Assembly (NCBI RefSeq): GCF_022138605.1
Contig: NZ_JACBFS010000003.1
Location: 124,001 to 188,000 of the forward strand
Direction: 5' to 3'
Origin: Xanthobacter sp. NM-25
GTDB lineage: Bacteria; Pseudomonadota; Alphaproteobacteria; Rhizobiales; Xanthobacteraceae
DNA: 64,000 nt
In this document: piece by piece, positions 36,911 to 45,643 of the stretch
Layout: each line of letters opens with the position of its first letter
Position numbering within the stretch: position 1 is the first letter of the stretch
Translations under genes and position numbers: made by a program
Notes under the pieces: model-generated
Seen by the model: only the letters and a program-made list of their open reading frames with translations
The model's database searches: none
Told to the model about the DNA's origin: nothing

Positions 36911-36927
36911 TTGAATATCGTATTCAA
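36911..36927. promoter_or_regulatory. GntR operator copy 2 (gntR side)
   Basis: TTGAATA-TCG-TATTCAA, a perfect inverted repeat with 7-bp arms, 15 bp before the GTG of the GntR gene. On the - strand it extends to AAAATTGAATAC, identical to copy 1 on the + strand, so the two sites face each other 116 bp apart. Confidence 0.85.
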
Positions 36928-36941
36928 TTTTGGAGCAGCCA

Positions 36942-37619
36942 GTGGCCAAGCTGGGTAGGCAGTCCCTGACCGATCAGATCGTGAGCGAGGTGCGCCAGCG
37001 CATCATCACCGGCCAGTTGCCGGAGGGCACGCCCCTGCGCCAGGAGAAGCTCGCCGCCGAGCTGGGGGTCTCCCGCGTGCCGCTGCGCGAAGCCATCCGC
37101 CAGCTGGAGGCGGAAGGGCTGGTGGTCACCGAGCTGCACAAGGGCACGGTGGTGTCATCCCTGTCCCTGGCCGAGCTGACCGAGATGTTCGAGATCCGCG
37201 TGCAGCTGGAAACCTGGCTGTTCGCCCTCGCCATTCCCCGGATGGGCGAGGCCGATTTCGCTCTGGCCGACGCGGTGATCGCCGAAAGCGCGGCCAGCGA
37301 CGTCAACAGCTGGGGCGATTTCAACTGGCGCTTCCATTCCGCGCTCTACGCCCCTTCGGGACGCACCATCGCCCTGAAGATGCTGAAGGGCGTGCACGAC
37401 AATGCCAACCGCTACGTGAACCTGCAGCTCGCCGTGGTGGCGGATGTGGAGCACGAGCTGGTGGACCACCGCAATCTCGTGGCCTTCGCCCGCCTCGGCG
37501 ATGTGGAAGGCGGCGTGAAGCTGCTGCGCAAGCATATCGAGACGGTGGCGGACAACCTGGTCCGGTCCCTCGGCGATGGCCGCAAGGACCAAGAGGACGG
37601 CCAGGAAGACGTCGCCTGA
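36942..37619 (+). CDS. GntR-family regulator (FCD subfamily)
   Basis: 225 residues: an N-terminal winged helix (about 8-75, with LPEGTPLRQEKLAAELGVSR and REAIRQLEAEGLV) and a C-terminal FCD all-helical ligand domain (metal-binding His in FNWRFHSALY, HRNLVAFARLGD and KHIETV). The GTG start is chosen from GGAG 7 nt upstream; a TTG further upstream is also in frame. It probably represses its own operon and the divergent dapA-type gene through the two TTGAATA palindromes, with the imported acid as inducer (inference). Confidence 0.92.
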   Translation: MAKLGRQSLTDQIVSEVRQRIITGQLPEGTPLRQEKLAAELGVSRVPLREAIRQLEAEGLVVTELHKGTVVSSLSLAELTEMFEIRVQLETWLFALAIPRMGEADFALADAVIAESAASDVNSWGDFNWRFHSALYAPSGRTIALKMLKGVHDNANRYVNLQLAVVADVEHELVDHRNLVAFARLGDVEGGVKLLRKHIETVADNLVRSLGDGRKDQEDGQEDVA

Positions 37620-37658
37620 CACGGTCCGCCCAACCCCTGCGTGCCCGGGAGAGCGAAG

Positions 37659-38195
37659 GTGAAAGCCCTGTTTCGCATCGTTGATGGCCTGAACCTCGTG
37701 CTGCGCCACGCGGTGGGCGCCATGCTCGGCATCATGGTGCTGGTGGTGGCGCTGCAGATCGTGGTGCGGTTCGTGCTGCCCAAGCTCGGCCTCGTGGTCT
37801 CCGCCGCCTGGACCGAGGAACTGGCCCGCTATCTCATGGTGTGGAGCATCTTCCTCGGCTCCGCGGTGGCCACCCGCGCCGGCGCCCTCATCGCCATGGA
37901 CAGCCTGCCCGACGCGCTGCCCGAGGCCGCCGCCCACTTGGTGCGCACCCTGGCGCTGCTCATCACCATCGCCTTCTATGGCGTGCTGTTCTGGCTGGGC
38001 CTGAAATGGATGGAGTTCGGCCTGGCCGAAAGCTCCACCGTCATGGCCTTGCCCATGGCCTGGGTCTACGCGGCGCTGCCGGTGGGCGCGGCCCTCTCCA
38101 TCCTCAACCTCGTCGTGCTCCTCATCGAGCGCCGCCATGCCCGCCGGCGGCGGCATGAGGGGCTCGACGTGGAAGCCTCCGCCTCCATCGTCTGA
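37659..38195 (+). CDS. dctQ: TRAP transporter small permease (DctQ type)
   Basis: 178-residue four-helix inner-membrane subunit of a TRAP importer. AAWTEELARYLMVWSIFLGS is the family signature. The GTG at 37659 has GGGAGA about 8 nt upstream; another in-frame GTG lies at 37641. It is 39 bp after the gntR gene and 12 bp before the large permease. It scaffolds DctM in sodium-driven uptake of a carboxylate. Confidence 0.9.
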   Translation: MKALFRIVDGLNLVLRHAVGAMLGIMVLVVALQIVVRFVLPKLGLVVSAAWTEELARYLMVWSIFLGSAVATRAGALIAMDSLPDALPEAAAHLVRTLALLITIAFYGVLFWLGLKWMEFGLAESSTVMALPMAWVYAALPVGAALSILNLVVLLIERRHARRRRHEGLDVEASASIV

Positions 38196-38207
38196 CCGGA
38201 ACGTCCC

Positions 38208-39476
38208 ATGGCCCTGCTCTTTGGCTGCATGATCCTGACCCTCGCTTTGTCGGTGCCGATCTTCGCAGTCATGGGGCTGTCGGCGGTGGTGGCCTTGACC
38301 GAGCGCGGCATCAACCTCATCGCCGTGCCGCAGAACGTGTTCGAATCCCTGGATTCCTTCGCGCTGCTGGCGATCCCCTTCTATGTGCTCGCCGGCAACA
38401 TCATGAAGGTGGGCGGCATCTCCGCCCGGCTCATCGGCCTCGCCAGCGCGCTGCTGGGCTGGGTGCGCGGCGGAGTGGGGGCGGCGGCCATCCTCACCTG
38501 CATGTTCTTTTCCACCATCTCCGGCTCGTCTTCCGCCACCACGGCGGCGGTGGGCTCCACCATGGTGCCGGCCATGGTGAAGGCGGGCTATCCCCGCCGT
38601 TTCGCCGCCGCCACCATCGCGGTGGGCGGGGAATTGGGCGCCATCATCCCGCCCTCGCTGCCCATGGTCATCTATGGCCTTGTCGCCAATGTCTCCATCG
38701 GCGGCCTGTTCATCGCCGGCATCCTGCCGGGCCTGTTCGTGGGCCTCTCGCTCATCGTCACCATCGCCATCGTGGCGAAGCTCAATGATTTCGACCGCAC
38801 CAAGCCGGTGTCGTTTTCCGCCTGGGCTGGCAACGTGTGGCGCACCGGCAAGGAATCCCTGCTGGCGCTGCTGATGCCGGTGATCATCCTGGGCGGCATC
38901 TATTCCGGCGCGTTCACGGCCACCGAGGCCTCGGTGGTGGCGGTGGTGTACGGCTTCATCGTCGGCTATTTCGTCTATCGCGAGCTGCGGCTGTCCGACA
39001 TCGTCACCATCCTCAACGACAGCGCGGTCATGACCGGCATGGTGATGATGATCGTCGCCTTCGCCGCGCTGTTCGGCTACGCCATGACCATCAACCGCAT
39101 CCCCCATGCCTTCGCCCAGCTGGTGGCGCAGGTGGCGGATGGGCCGATCATGTTCCTGCTGCTGGTGAACGTGCTGCTGTTCGTGGTGGGCACCTTCATG
39201 GAAGCGCTGGCCACCATCCTCATCCTGGGGCCCATCCTCGCCCCCATCGCCGTCAAATACGGCATCGATCCGGTGCATTTCGGCCTGGTGATGATCGTCA
39301 ACATCGCCATCGGCATGGTGACGCCGCCGGTGGCCGTAAATCTCAACATCGCATCCGAGATTTCCGGCGTGCCCATGTCGCAGCTGACGCGGCCGGTGCT
39401 GGTGTTCCTGGCGGTGCTCATCTTCGACGTGCTGGTGATCAGCTACGTGCCCGCCCTCTCCTTGGCGCTGCTGTGA
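38208..39476 (+). CDS. dctM: TRAP transporter large permease (DctM type)
   Basis: 422-residue inner-membrane subunit with about 12 hydrophobic segments. Hallmarks: LAGNIMKVGGISARLIGLA near 65, SGSSSATTAAVG near 105, GGELGAIIPPSLPMVIYG near 145 and the C-terminal GMVTPPVAVNLNIASEISG. It couples sodium entry to solute uptake. The length is standard. Confidence 0.93.
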   Translation: MALLFGCMILTLALSVPIFAVMGLSAVVALTERGINLIAVPQNVFESLDSFALLAIPFYVLAGNIMKVGGISARLIGLASALLGWVRGGVGAAAILTCMFFSTISGSSSATTAAVGSTMVPAMVKAGYPRRFAAATIAVGGELGAIIPPSLPMVIYGLVANVSIGGLFIAGILPGLFVGLSLIVTIAIVAKLNDFDRTKPVSFSAWAGNVWRTGKESLLALLMPVIILGGIYSGAFTATEASVVAVVYGFIVGYFVYRELRLSDIVTILNDSAVMTGMVMMIVAFAALFGYAMTINRIPHAFAQLVAQVADGPIMFLLLVNVLLFVVGTFMEALATILILGPILAPIAVKYGIDPVHFGLVMIVNIAIGMVTPPVAVNLNIASEISGVPMSQLTRPVLVFLAVLIFDVLVISYVPALSLALL

Positions 39477-39532
39477 GCCGCCGATCCCTTTCCCCGCAAC
39501 GACAACAAGCCCCGACCAGAGAAGGACCCCTC

Positions 39533-40522
39533 ATGCTGCGCACCACACGACACCTTGCCTCCGCCGCCGTGCTGCTGGCGGCCGGCCTCGCCGGCGCGCC
39601 GGCGCTGGCCGAGACCATCGAGCTCAACGCCGGCCATGTGCTCACCACCGCCAGCCACTATCACGCGGCGGCGGCCAAGCTCGCCGAACTGGTGGAAAAG
39701 AAGTCCAACGGCACCATCAAGATCAACGTCTTCCCGGCGGCCCAGCTGGGCGGCGAGGTCAAGATGATTCAGGCGGTGCGTACCGGCACCCAGGATATCG
39801 TCGTCACCGGCGAGGCGCCCCTCGAGAACACGGTGAAGGACTATACGGTCTTCTCCTTCCCCTATCTGTTCTCCTCCGTCGACGAAGCCAACAAGACCCT
39901 GCAGGGCCCGGTGGGTAAGGAGATGCTGGAGCTGCTGCCGAAGTACGGCATGGTCGGCCTCGGCTTCATCTCTGCGCTGGAGCGCGACACCTTCACCAAC
40001 GGCCGCGTCATCAAGACCGCTGCCGACATGAAGGGGCTGAAGATCCGCGTCATCCCCGGCCCCGGCTATGTCACCGCCTATAAGGCGCTGGGCGCCCAGC
40101 CCACGCCCATGGCCTATACCGAGCTCTACATGGCGCTGCAGAACGGCGCGGTGGATGCGGCGGAGAACTCGCCGGACCTGTTCCTGCAGGATCGCTTCAT
40201 CGAGGTGTCGAAGACCTTCTCGCTCACCAAGATCATGTATATGCCGGCGCTGATCATCATCTCCAAGTCGAAGTTCGACAGCTTCACGCCGGAGCAGCAG
40301 AAGATCTTCCGCGAGGCGGCGGCCGAAGCGGTGGACTATGCCATCGCCCATTACAAGAAGGACTATGCCGAGGCGCTGGCCACCATGAAGGCCGGCGGCA
40401 AGGTGGAAGTGATCGAGCCCGATCTCGCCTCTTTCCGCGCCACCGCGCCGGAGGTCTACGAGGCGCTGCTGAAGGAGTTCCCGCAGGCCAAGCCCTGGCT
40501 GGACAAGATCAAGGCTCAGTGA
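39533..40522 (+). CDS. dctP: TRAP transporter periplasmic solute-binding protein (DctP type)
   Basis: 329 residues. Signal peptide to ALAE at residue 24. The ligand-coordinating Arg lies in DMKGLKIRVIPGP near 165, followed by PTPMAYTELYMALQNGAVDAAEN, the DctP consensus for binding organic acids. GAAGGA precedes the ATG. It is the last gene of the gntR-dctQMP operon. Its stop overlaps the end of the convergent MFS gene by 7 bp, and the operon terminator lies within that gene. Confidence 0.93.
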   Translation: MLRTTRHLASAAVLLAAGLAGAPALAETIELNAGHVLTTASHYHAAAAKLAELVEKKSNGTIKINVFPAAQLGGEVKMIQAVRTGTQDIVVTGEAPLENTVKDYTVFSFPYLFSSVDEANKTLQGPVGKEMLELLPKYGMVGLGFISALERDTFTNGRVIKTAADMKGLKIRVIPGPGYVTAYKALGAQPTPMAYTELYMALQNGAVDAAENSPDLFLQDRFIEVSKTFSLTKIMYMPALIIISKSKFDSFTPEQQKIFREAAAEAVDYAIAHYKKDYAEALATMKAGGKVEVIEPDLASFRATAPEVYEALLKEFPQAKPWLDKIKAQ

Positions 40523-41976
40523 GACCGGGCCTTCTGATGTGCGCGATGCCCGGCCCTGTGCCGGGCATCGTCGTTTCGCGAGGGTTCACGCCTTGCGGAG
40601 ACGTGGGCGCCGGCATCGCCGGCGAGCCGCACGCTGTCCCATACGCCCAGCAGCGCCACCGCCGCCACGATGAGGAAGGCGATGCGGAACGGGGTGGCCG
40701 GATCGGCGCCGGGGGAGAGCGCATCCCCCAGCCGCCAGGCGATGGCGCCCAGCGCGATGCCGAGGCCCATGGCCAGCTGGAAGGCGGTGGAGAACAGGGT
40801 GTTGGCGCTCGCCATGCCCGCCTTCGGCACATCGGCGAAGGCGAGGGTGTTGAGGGCGGTGAACTGCATGGAGCGCGACATGCCACCCACGAACAGCACC
40901 GTGCAGGTGATCCACAGGGGCAGGCCGGCGGTGAAGGCGGCGCAGGCGCCGATCGCCGCGGCATTGAGCACGCCGTTGACCACCAGCACCGGGCGGAAGC
41001 CGAACCGGCGCAGCACGCCGGTAGTGCCGGCCTTCATCACCAGATTGCCGGCGAACACCGCCATCAGCATCATGCCCGCCTCGAAGGCACTGGCGCCGAA
41101 GCCGAGCTGGAACATCAAGGGCAGCAGGAACGGCACCGCGCTGACCCCCATACGGAACAATGAGCCGCCCCAGATGGCCACCGCGAAGGTGGGCGCCTTC
41201 AGCGCCTGAAGGCTGAGCATGGGATGGGCGGCGCGATTGAGGTGGCGCACGCCGAAGCCGAGCAGCACCAGGCCGATGGCAAGGGCCGCCACCGCATCGC
41301 GCCAGCTCACGTCCGGTCGGGCCAGGATCTCGGTGCAGGCCATCAGGCCGAACAGGCCGCCCCCCATGAGCAGGAAGCCGGGCCAGTCGAAGCTGCGGGC
41401 GCTGGACGTCTCGCTCGGCGGCAGCACGCGCAGGGCGGCGACAAGGGCGATGAGGCCGAGCGGCAGGTTGAGGTAGAAGATCCATCGCCAGTCCGCATGA
41501 TCGACGATGAAGCCGCCCAGCGGCGGGCCCAGCACCGGGGCGATGAGGGCCGGCCAGGTGAGGGTGGCGATGGCGGCGATGAGCCGTTCCTTGGGGGTGA
41601 CGTTCAGCACCACCAGCCGCCCCACCGGCACCATCAGCGCGCCGCCGATGCCCTGCAGCACCCGCGTCGCCACGAACTGGGGCAGGCTCGTCGACAAGGC
41701 GCACAGCAGCGAGGCAAGGGTGAACAAGGCGATGGCGAAGATGAACACCCGCCGCGCCCCGAACCGCTCCGCCACCCAGCCGGACACCGGGATGAACACG
41801 CCCAGGGTGAGCATGTAGGCGGAGACGCCGGAATTGAGATCCACCGGCGCCACTGCGAAGCTCTGCGCCATGGTGGGCAGGGCCGGGGTGATCACCGTGG
41901 CGTCGAGATTCTCCATGAAGAAGGTGCCGGCCACCAGCAAAGCGGTGGCGGTGCGACGATCGGCAAGGCCACTCAT
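40516..41976 (-). CDS. MFS multidrug exporter, DHA2/EmrB type
   Basis: 486 residues, about 14 hydrophobic segments. FMENLDATVITPALPTMA is the DHA2 helix-1 motif, GWVAERFGARRVF motif A and GGFIVDHADWRWIFYLNLP the helix-5/6 motif. It exports drugs or metabolites by proton antiport. No membrane-fusion partner (EmrA) is adjacent. The last 30 codons are hydrophilic, His/Arg-rich and read through the terminator palindrome of the convergent TRAP operon, so the natural C-terminus may have been extended by loss of a stop. Confidence 0.88.
   Translation of the reverse strand: MSGLADRRTATALLVAGTFFMENLDATVITPALPTMAQSFAVAPVDLNSGVSAYMLTLGVFIPVSGWVAERFGARRVFIFAIALFTLASLLCALSTSLPQFVATRVLQGIGGALMVPVGRLVVLNVTPKERLIAAIATLTWPALIAPVLGPPLGGFIVDHADWRWIFYLNLPLGLIALVAALRVLPPSETSSARSFDWPGFLLMGGGLFGLMACTEILARPDVSWRDAVAALAIGLVLLGFGVRHLNRAAHPMLSLQALKAPTFAVAIWGGSLFRMGVSAVPFLLPLMFQLGFGASAFEAGMMLMAVFAGNLVMKAGTTGVLRRFGFRPVLVVNGVLNAAAIGACAAFTAGLPLWITCTVLFVGGMSRSMQFTALNTLAFADVPKAGMASANTLFSTAFQLAMGLGIALGAIAWRLGDALSPGADPATPFRIAFLIVAAVALLGVWDSVRLAGDAGAHVSARREPSRNDDARHRAGHRAHQKARSH
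40544..40570 (+). terminator. Terminator hairpin of the gntR-dctQMP operon
   Basis: Perfect 11-bp stem CGATGCCCGGC (40544-40554) and GCCGGGCATCG (40560-40570), 5-nt loop, then TCGTTTCG. It lies 22 nt after the DctP stop and within the last codons of the convergent MFS gene. Confidence 0.7.
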
Positions 41977-42277
41977 GGCCGTGGCTCCGCCGGCAGGTCT
42001 GCGCCCGGCCTAGCACCGGTGGAAGGCCGGAGACAGGAAGCGTGGTCGCTCATACGCTTTCACCCTCAGATCAGGCGCCGGGCGGCGCGCGCGATGGCGG
42101 GGAGAAGCGTCCGGAGGGACCGGGTCACGACGCACCGCCAGCCGGGCGCGGGCGCGGCTGGGAGTGCGTTGGATCACGTGAACGCTTACGGCGATGGCGC
42201 GAAGCCACCCACCCCGCCCCTATAGGCCATCGCGCGCGCGAAGCCAATGGGCGGGCGCTGGCGTTCAGCGCAGGGGT
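41977..42277. other. Intergenic region upstream of the MFS gene
   Basis: About 300 bp between the ferric-reductase-like gene stop and the MFS start, both leftward. It holds only low-complexity frames. It must contain the MFS promoter but I cannot place it, and no strong hairpin is visible. Confidence 0.4.
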
Positions 42278-43630
42278 TCACCGCATGGCGAACAGCTCCT
42301 GGTGGAAGTGCTGTTCGGCGGGGAAGCCATGGGCGGCGAAGTCGGCCTTCAGGGCAGTGCCAAAGCCGGCCGGACCGCAGAACCAGATGCTGGCCTCGCG
42401 CCACTCGGGGACTTCGGTGCGGATCCGCTCACCGGTGAGCCGGCCGTCGCGCCCGCTCACCAGCACGTGCAGGCGCACATCGGCGCAGCGGGCATCCTCG
42501 GCCAGCTTTTCCAGCGCCCCCTCATCCACATCGCTGGTGGCATGGAACAGGTGGATGTTCTGGCCTGCTGGCCAATCGGGCTGCCCGGCATTCAGCGCCA
42601 TGTGCTTCATGCGCGCGATGAAGGGGGTGATGCCGATGCCGCCGCCGATCCAGATCTGGCAGGGGCGCTCATCATCGAAGGTGAAGCAGCCATAGGGCCC
42701 CTCGATGCGCACCTCCTGGCCCACGGCCAGCGCCCGCGGCAGCCGGCGGGTGTGATCGCCGAGCGCCTTGGTGATGAAGGTGATGGCCGGTTCCTTCGGG
42801 TTCCAGCTGGAGGCGATGGTGTAGGGATGCGGCCCCTCGGACCGGTCGGACATGGCGAAGGCGAACTGGCCGGGCCGGTGTCCGGGCCAGCCCTGCGGCA
42901 CGCAGATCACCGTTTCCAAGGTGTCGACGCCGGGGTAGCGGGTGAGCGCGGTGATGCGGCCGAGCACTTGCCGCCCCGCCCCCACGCGGCGCAGCAGCAC
43001 CACCACGGCGGAGATGGTGCCGCCGGCCATCAGCGCCGCCATCGCCCAGCCGATGGGGCTCGCCCAATAGGGGAAGGAGACCAGCACCACCGCGTGGAAC
43101 ACCAGCACCAGATAGGCGAGGGCGAGCAGCCGGTGGGTCTTGTAGAACAGGCGATAGGGAAAGGCGTGAATGAGGGCCAGGAGGATGAGCACGACGGCGG
43201 CGTAGAAAGCCCATTCGCCGATGCCCTCGGCGGTGCCGCGCAGGCTGTTGAGAAACGCCTGGATGGGATCGGTGATGACCGGCCGGGGGTCGCGCTCCGG
43301 CCGCACCAGCAGCCCGGCGCCCACCGCCCATTTCGGACCCTGCGACCATAGCCAGTGGACCACCGCGACCACCAGCGCCGTGATGCCCAGCCATTTGTGC
43401 AGGCGATACATTTTGTCGAGCCCGCCGAACCAGCGTTCGGGCCAGCGCGGGCGCAGCGCCAGCATCATGGCGAGGCTCATGGCGCCCATGGCGAGAAGGC
43501 CGGTGTACTGCACCGCCAGGGTGCGGACGGGGAACAGGCCGGAGACCGCGCTTAGGCCCGGCTCGGCTAGCACCCAGAGCAGCGACAGGAGAAGAAGCAG
43601 GCCCCACAGGGCGATCTTGATATTGCGCAT
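42278..43630 (-). CDS. Ferric-reductase-like transmembrane flavoprotein (NOX/FRE superfamily)
   Basis: 450 residues. The N-terminal half has about six transmembrane helices with two His pairs spaced 13-14 apart (LHKWLGITALVVAVVH and KTHRLLALAYLVLVFH), the b-type haem ligands of ferric reductases. The C-terminal half is a ferredoxin-reductase-type module: FAD motif HPYTIASS, GPYG, and NAD-binding GGGIGITPF and FCGPAGF. It should move electrons from NAD(P)H across the inner membrane to haem and a periplasmic acceptor such as a metal ion. It follows the His-rich protein and two-component genes on the same strand, about 160 bp apart. Confidence 0.9.
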   Translation of the reverse strand: MRNIKIALWGLLLLLSLLWVLAEPGLSAVSGLFPVRTLAVQYTGLLAMGAMSLAMMLALRPRWPERWFGGLDKMYRLHKWLGITALVVAVVHWLWSQGPKWAVGAGLLVRPERDPRPVITDPIQAFLNSLRGTAEGIGEWAFYAAVVLILLALIHAFPYRLFYKTHRLLALAYLVLVFHAVVLVSFPYWASPIGWAMAALMAGGTISAVVVLLRRVGAGRQVLGRITALTRYPGVDTLETVICVPQGWPGHRPGQFAFAMSDRSEGPHPYTIASSWNPKEPAITFITKALGDHTRRLPRALAVGQEVRIEGPYGCFTFDDERPCQIWIGGGIGITPFIARMKHMALNAGQPDWPAGQNIHLFHATSDVDEGALEKLAEDARCADVRLHVLVSGRDGRLTGERIRTEVPEWREASIWFCGPAGFGTALKADFAAHGFPAEQHFHQELFAMR

Positions 43631-43791
43631 GGTGGCGTGTCGGTCGGTTCCGGCTGGGGCGCGGCGCGCCGTGGCTGCTGTGGATGGGCATGATGGCGGG
43701 CGCCGGCAGCCATGTCCTTGCGTCCGCTCAACGGGGGGTCACTTCAGGGAAGGGGCGCGGCACCGGCGCCGCCCACGCCGGTGCCGGCTGG

Positions 43792-44166
43792 TCACAGCCG
43801 CAGCAGCCCGGGGCCGGCGTCGCCGCGCGCCATGCCGGGATGTCCCCCGTTGCGATGGCCGTCGCGGTGGGCCTGATGGCGGCCGTAGTCATGGTCACCG
43901 TGGCGGTGATCGCGGTGGGCCGCCTTGGGGCCCTGGTGCGCGCGAGGGCCATGGTGCCCGGCGGCGTGCGGGGCGCCCTTGTGCCGGGGCGCGGTCGCAT
44001 GCCCGGGCGCGCGGTGGTGGTCACCGGCGTGCGGCGCCCGATGCTCCATCTGGTGACGCTCCGCGCGGGGCGGGGCATCGCCGGGGGCGGCGGAGGCGGC
44101 GCCGGCCACCGACACGACGGTGGCGGAGGCGAGAAGCGCGAGGACCTTGAGGGTGAGGGGGCGCAT
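43792..44166 (-). CDS. Exported histidine-rich protein, probable metal binder
   Basis: 124 residues: a clear signal peptide (MRPLTLKVLALLASATVVS, cleavage after AASAA) followed by about 97 residues of which 19 are His, in motifs such as GDHH, AAGHHG, HRDHRHGDHDYGRH and HRNGGH. The rest is mostly Gly, Ala, Pro and Arg, so it is likely unfolded without metal. AGGAG lies 8 nt before the ATG. It sits between the sensor kinase and the ferric-reductase-like gene. Binding of Ni, Cu, Zn or Fe in the periplasm is inference from composition. No named family is recognised. Confidence 0.75.
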   Translation of the reverse strand: MRPLTLKVLALLASATVVSVAGAASAAPGDAPPRAERHQMEHRAPHAGDHHRAPGHATAPRHKGAPHAAGHHGPRAHQGPKAAHRDHRHGDHDYGRHQAHRDGHRNGGHPGMARGDAGPGLLRL

Positions 44167-44257
44167 GGGCGGCTCCTGTTCGTTGTGGACGGCCCGACCA
44201 TGGGGCCCGCACCTGACAGGGAGCTGAACCGCCGGCATTCCGCCGTTCATCTGGCTG

Positions 44258-45643
44258 TCAGCTTGTCGCCGGCGGGGGGAAGTGCACGGTGGCCTGGAAC
44301 CCGTCGGCGTGGCCCGGCGCCGGGGAGGCGAGCTCCAGCCGGAGGCCGGCGCCGCGGCAGATGGCGGCGGCGATGGCCAGCCCCAGCCCCGAGCCCTCGG
44401 CGCTGGTGGCGCCGCGCTCGAACGGGCGCAGCAGCTGCGCCAGCCGGTCCGCCGGCACCGGCGGGCCGCCATTGGTCACCTCCAGCCGGTCAGCGGCGAG
44501 CCGCACGCGCACGGTGTCCTCCGCCGGCCCGTGCTTCAGCGCGTTCTCGATCAGGTTGCGGGCGAGAATGGCGAAGGCATCGGGATCAAGGTCGGAGACC
44601 ACATCGGCGGCGATGTCGAGGCTGAGATCCTCCGCGCTGGAGGGCACGCCGCGCTCACCCATGGGATCGAGATCGGCGATCACCAGCCGCAGCACGGGTG
44701 CGAGCGGGGCCGGATGCGGCGCCAGCAGGCTGCCCCCCTCGGCCTTGGCCAATTGCAGCAGTTTCTCCGACAGGCGCGACAGGCGCCGCAGGGCGCCGGC
44801 GATGGTGCGGGCCCGGTGTCGCACCGCGTCCTGGGCCGGCCCCTCCGGCACCTCGGCCATGAGGCGCTGGGTCTGCGCCAAAGCGGCGGCGATGGGGGTG
44901 CGCAGCTCATGGGCGCTGTTGGCGGTGAAGGCCCGCTCCGCGTCCAGCGCGCCGCGCAGGCGCTCCAGGAGCGCGTTCACCGCCGCCGCCACCGGCGCGA
45001 TCTCATCGGGCAGGCCGCCGCCCGCCACCGGGGTGAGATTGCCCCTGTCGCGGGCTTCGATGGCCTCGCGGAACGCCACCACCGGCTTCACCGCGCGCCG
45101 GATGAGCAGCCAGACCGCCACCAGGGCGATGGGCACCAGCGCCACCAGGGGCCAGATCAGGGCCATCACCGCATTGCGCACCGCGTGCTTGCGGTCGGCC
45201 ATGCGTTCGGCGGTGGTGACCACGATGGTGCCTTGCACCGCCGCTTCCGTATAGGTGCGCAGGTGACGGGTGAAGGCGAAGCCGGGGGGCAGGTCACGCG
45301 GGATGTTCATGAGGTCGGCGTCGGAGGAGGCCAGCAGCTCGCGCCCCTCGGCGTCGCGCACAACGTAGGAGATATGCTCCTGACGGGAGCTGACGGGCGC
45401 CAGATGCTGGGTGGTGGTGCCGTCTTCCCGTGCCAGCAGCTCCGCATAAGCCAGCGGCAGCACCCGCTGCGCCACCTCCTGCAGGGCGCTGTCGAACACC
45501 TCGTCGATCTCCCGCCGCAGCACATCACCGGCCACGATGGCCGCCGCCAGCCACAGGGCGCTGACCGTGACCGCCAGGGACAGCGACAGCCGCCGGCGCA
45601 GGCTCCAGCCGCCCCGGGGCCTGTCGGCGCCGGAGGGGCTCAC
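44258..45643 (-). CDS. Sensor histidine kinase (EnvZ/QseC-like)
   Basis: 461 residues. Transmembrane helix 1 (about 18-38), a periplasmic domain of about 110 residues, helix 2 (about 160-180), HAMP, HisKA with FTANSAHELRTPIAAAL, and HATPase_c with NLIENALKHG and GSGLGLAI. The GTG start overlaps the response-regulator stop (GTGA). It pairs with the OmpR-type regulator upstream. The neighbours (PepSY protein, His-rich protein, flavocytochrome) suggest it senses a metal or cell-envelope redox state. Confidence 0.92.
   Translation of the reverse strand: MSPSGADRPRGGWSLRRRLSLSLAVTVSALWLAAAIVAGDVLRREIDEVFDSALQEVAQRVLPLAYAELLAREDGTTTQHLAPVSSRQEHISYVVRDAEGRELLASSDADLMNIPRDLPPGFAFTRHLRTYTEAAVQGTIVVTTAERMADRKHAVRNAVMALIWPLVALVPIALVAVWLLIRRAVKPVVAFREAIEARDRGNLTPVAGGGLPDEIAPVAAAVNALLERLRGALDAERAFTANSAHELRTPIAAALAQTQRLMAEVPEGPAQDAVRHRARTIAGALRRLSRLSEKLLQLAKAEGGSLLAPHPAPLAPVLRLVIADLDPMGERGVPSSAEDLSLDIAADVVSDLDPDAFAILARNLIENALKHGPAEDTVRVRLAADRLEVTNGGPPVPADRLAQLLRPFERGATSAEGSGLGLAIAAAICRGAGLRLELASPAPGHADGFQATVHFPPPATS

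Noticed and set aside
37155..39278. A 707-codon open frame antisense to the GntR/TRAP genes
   Set aside because: Composition is His/Asp/Gln-rich throughout with no folding pattern; it is antisense to recognised TRAP subunits.
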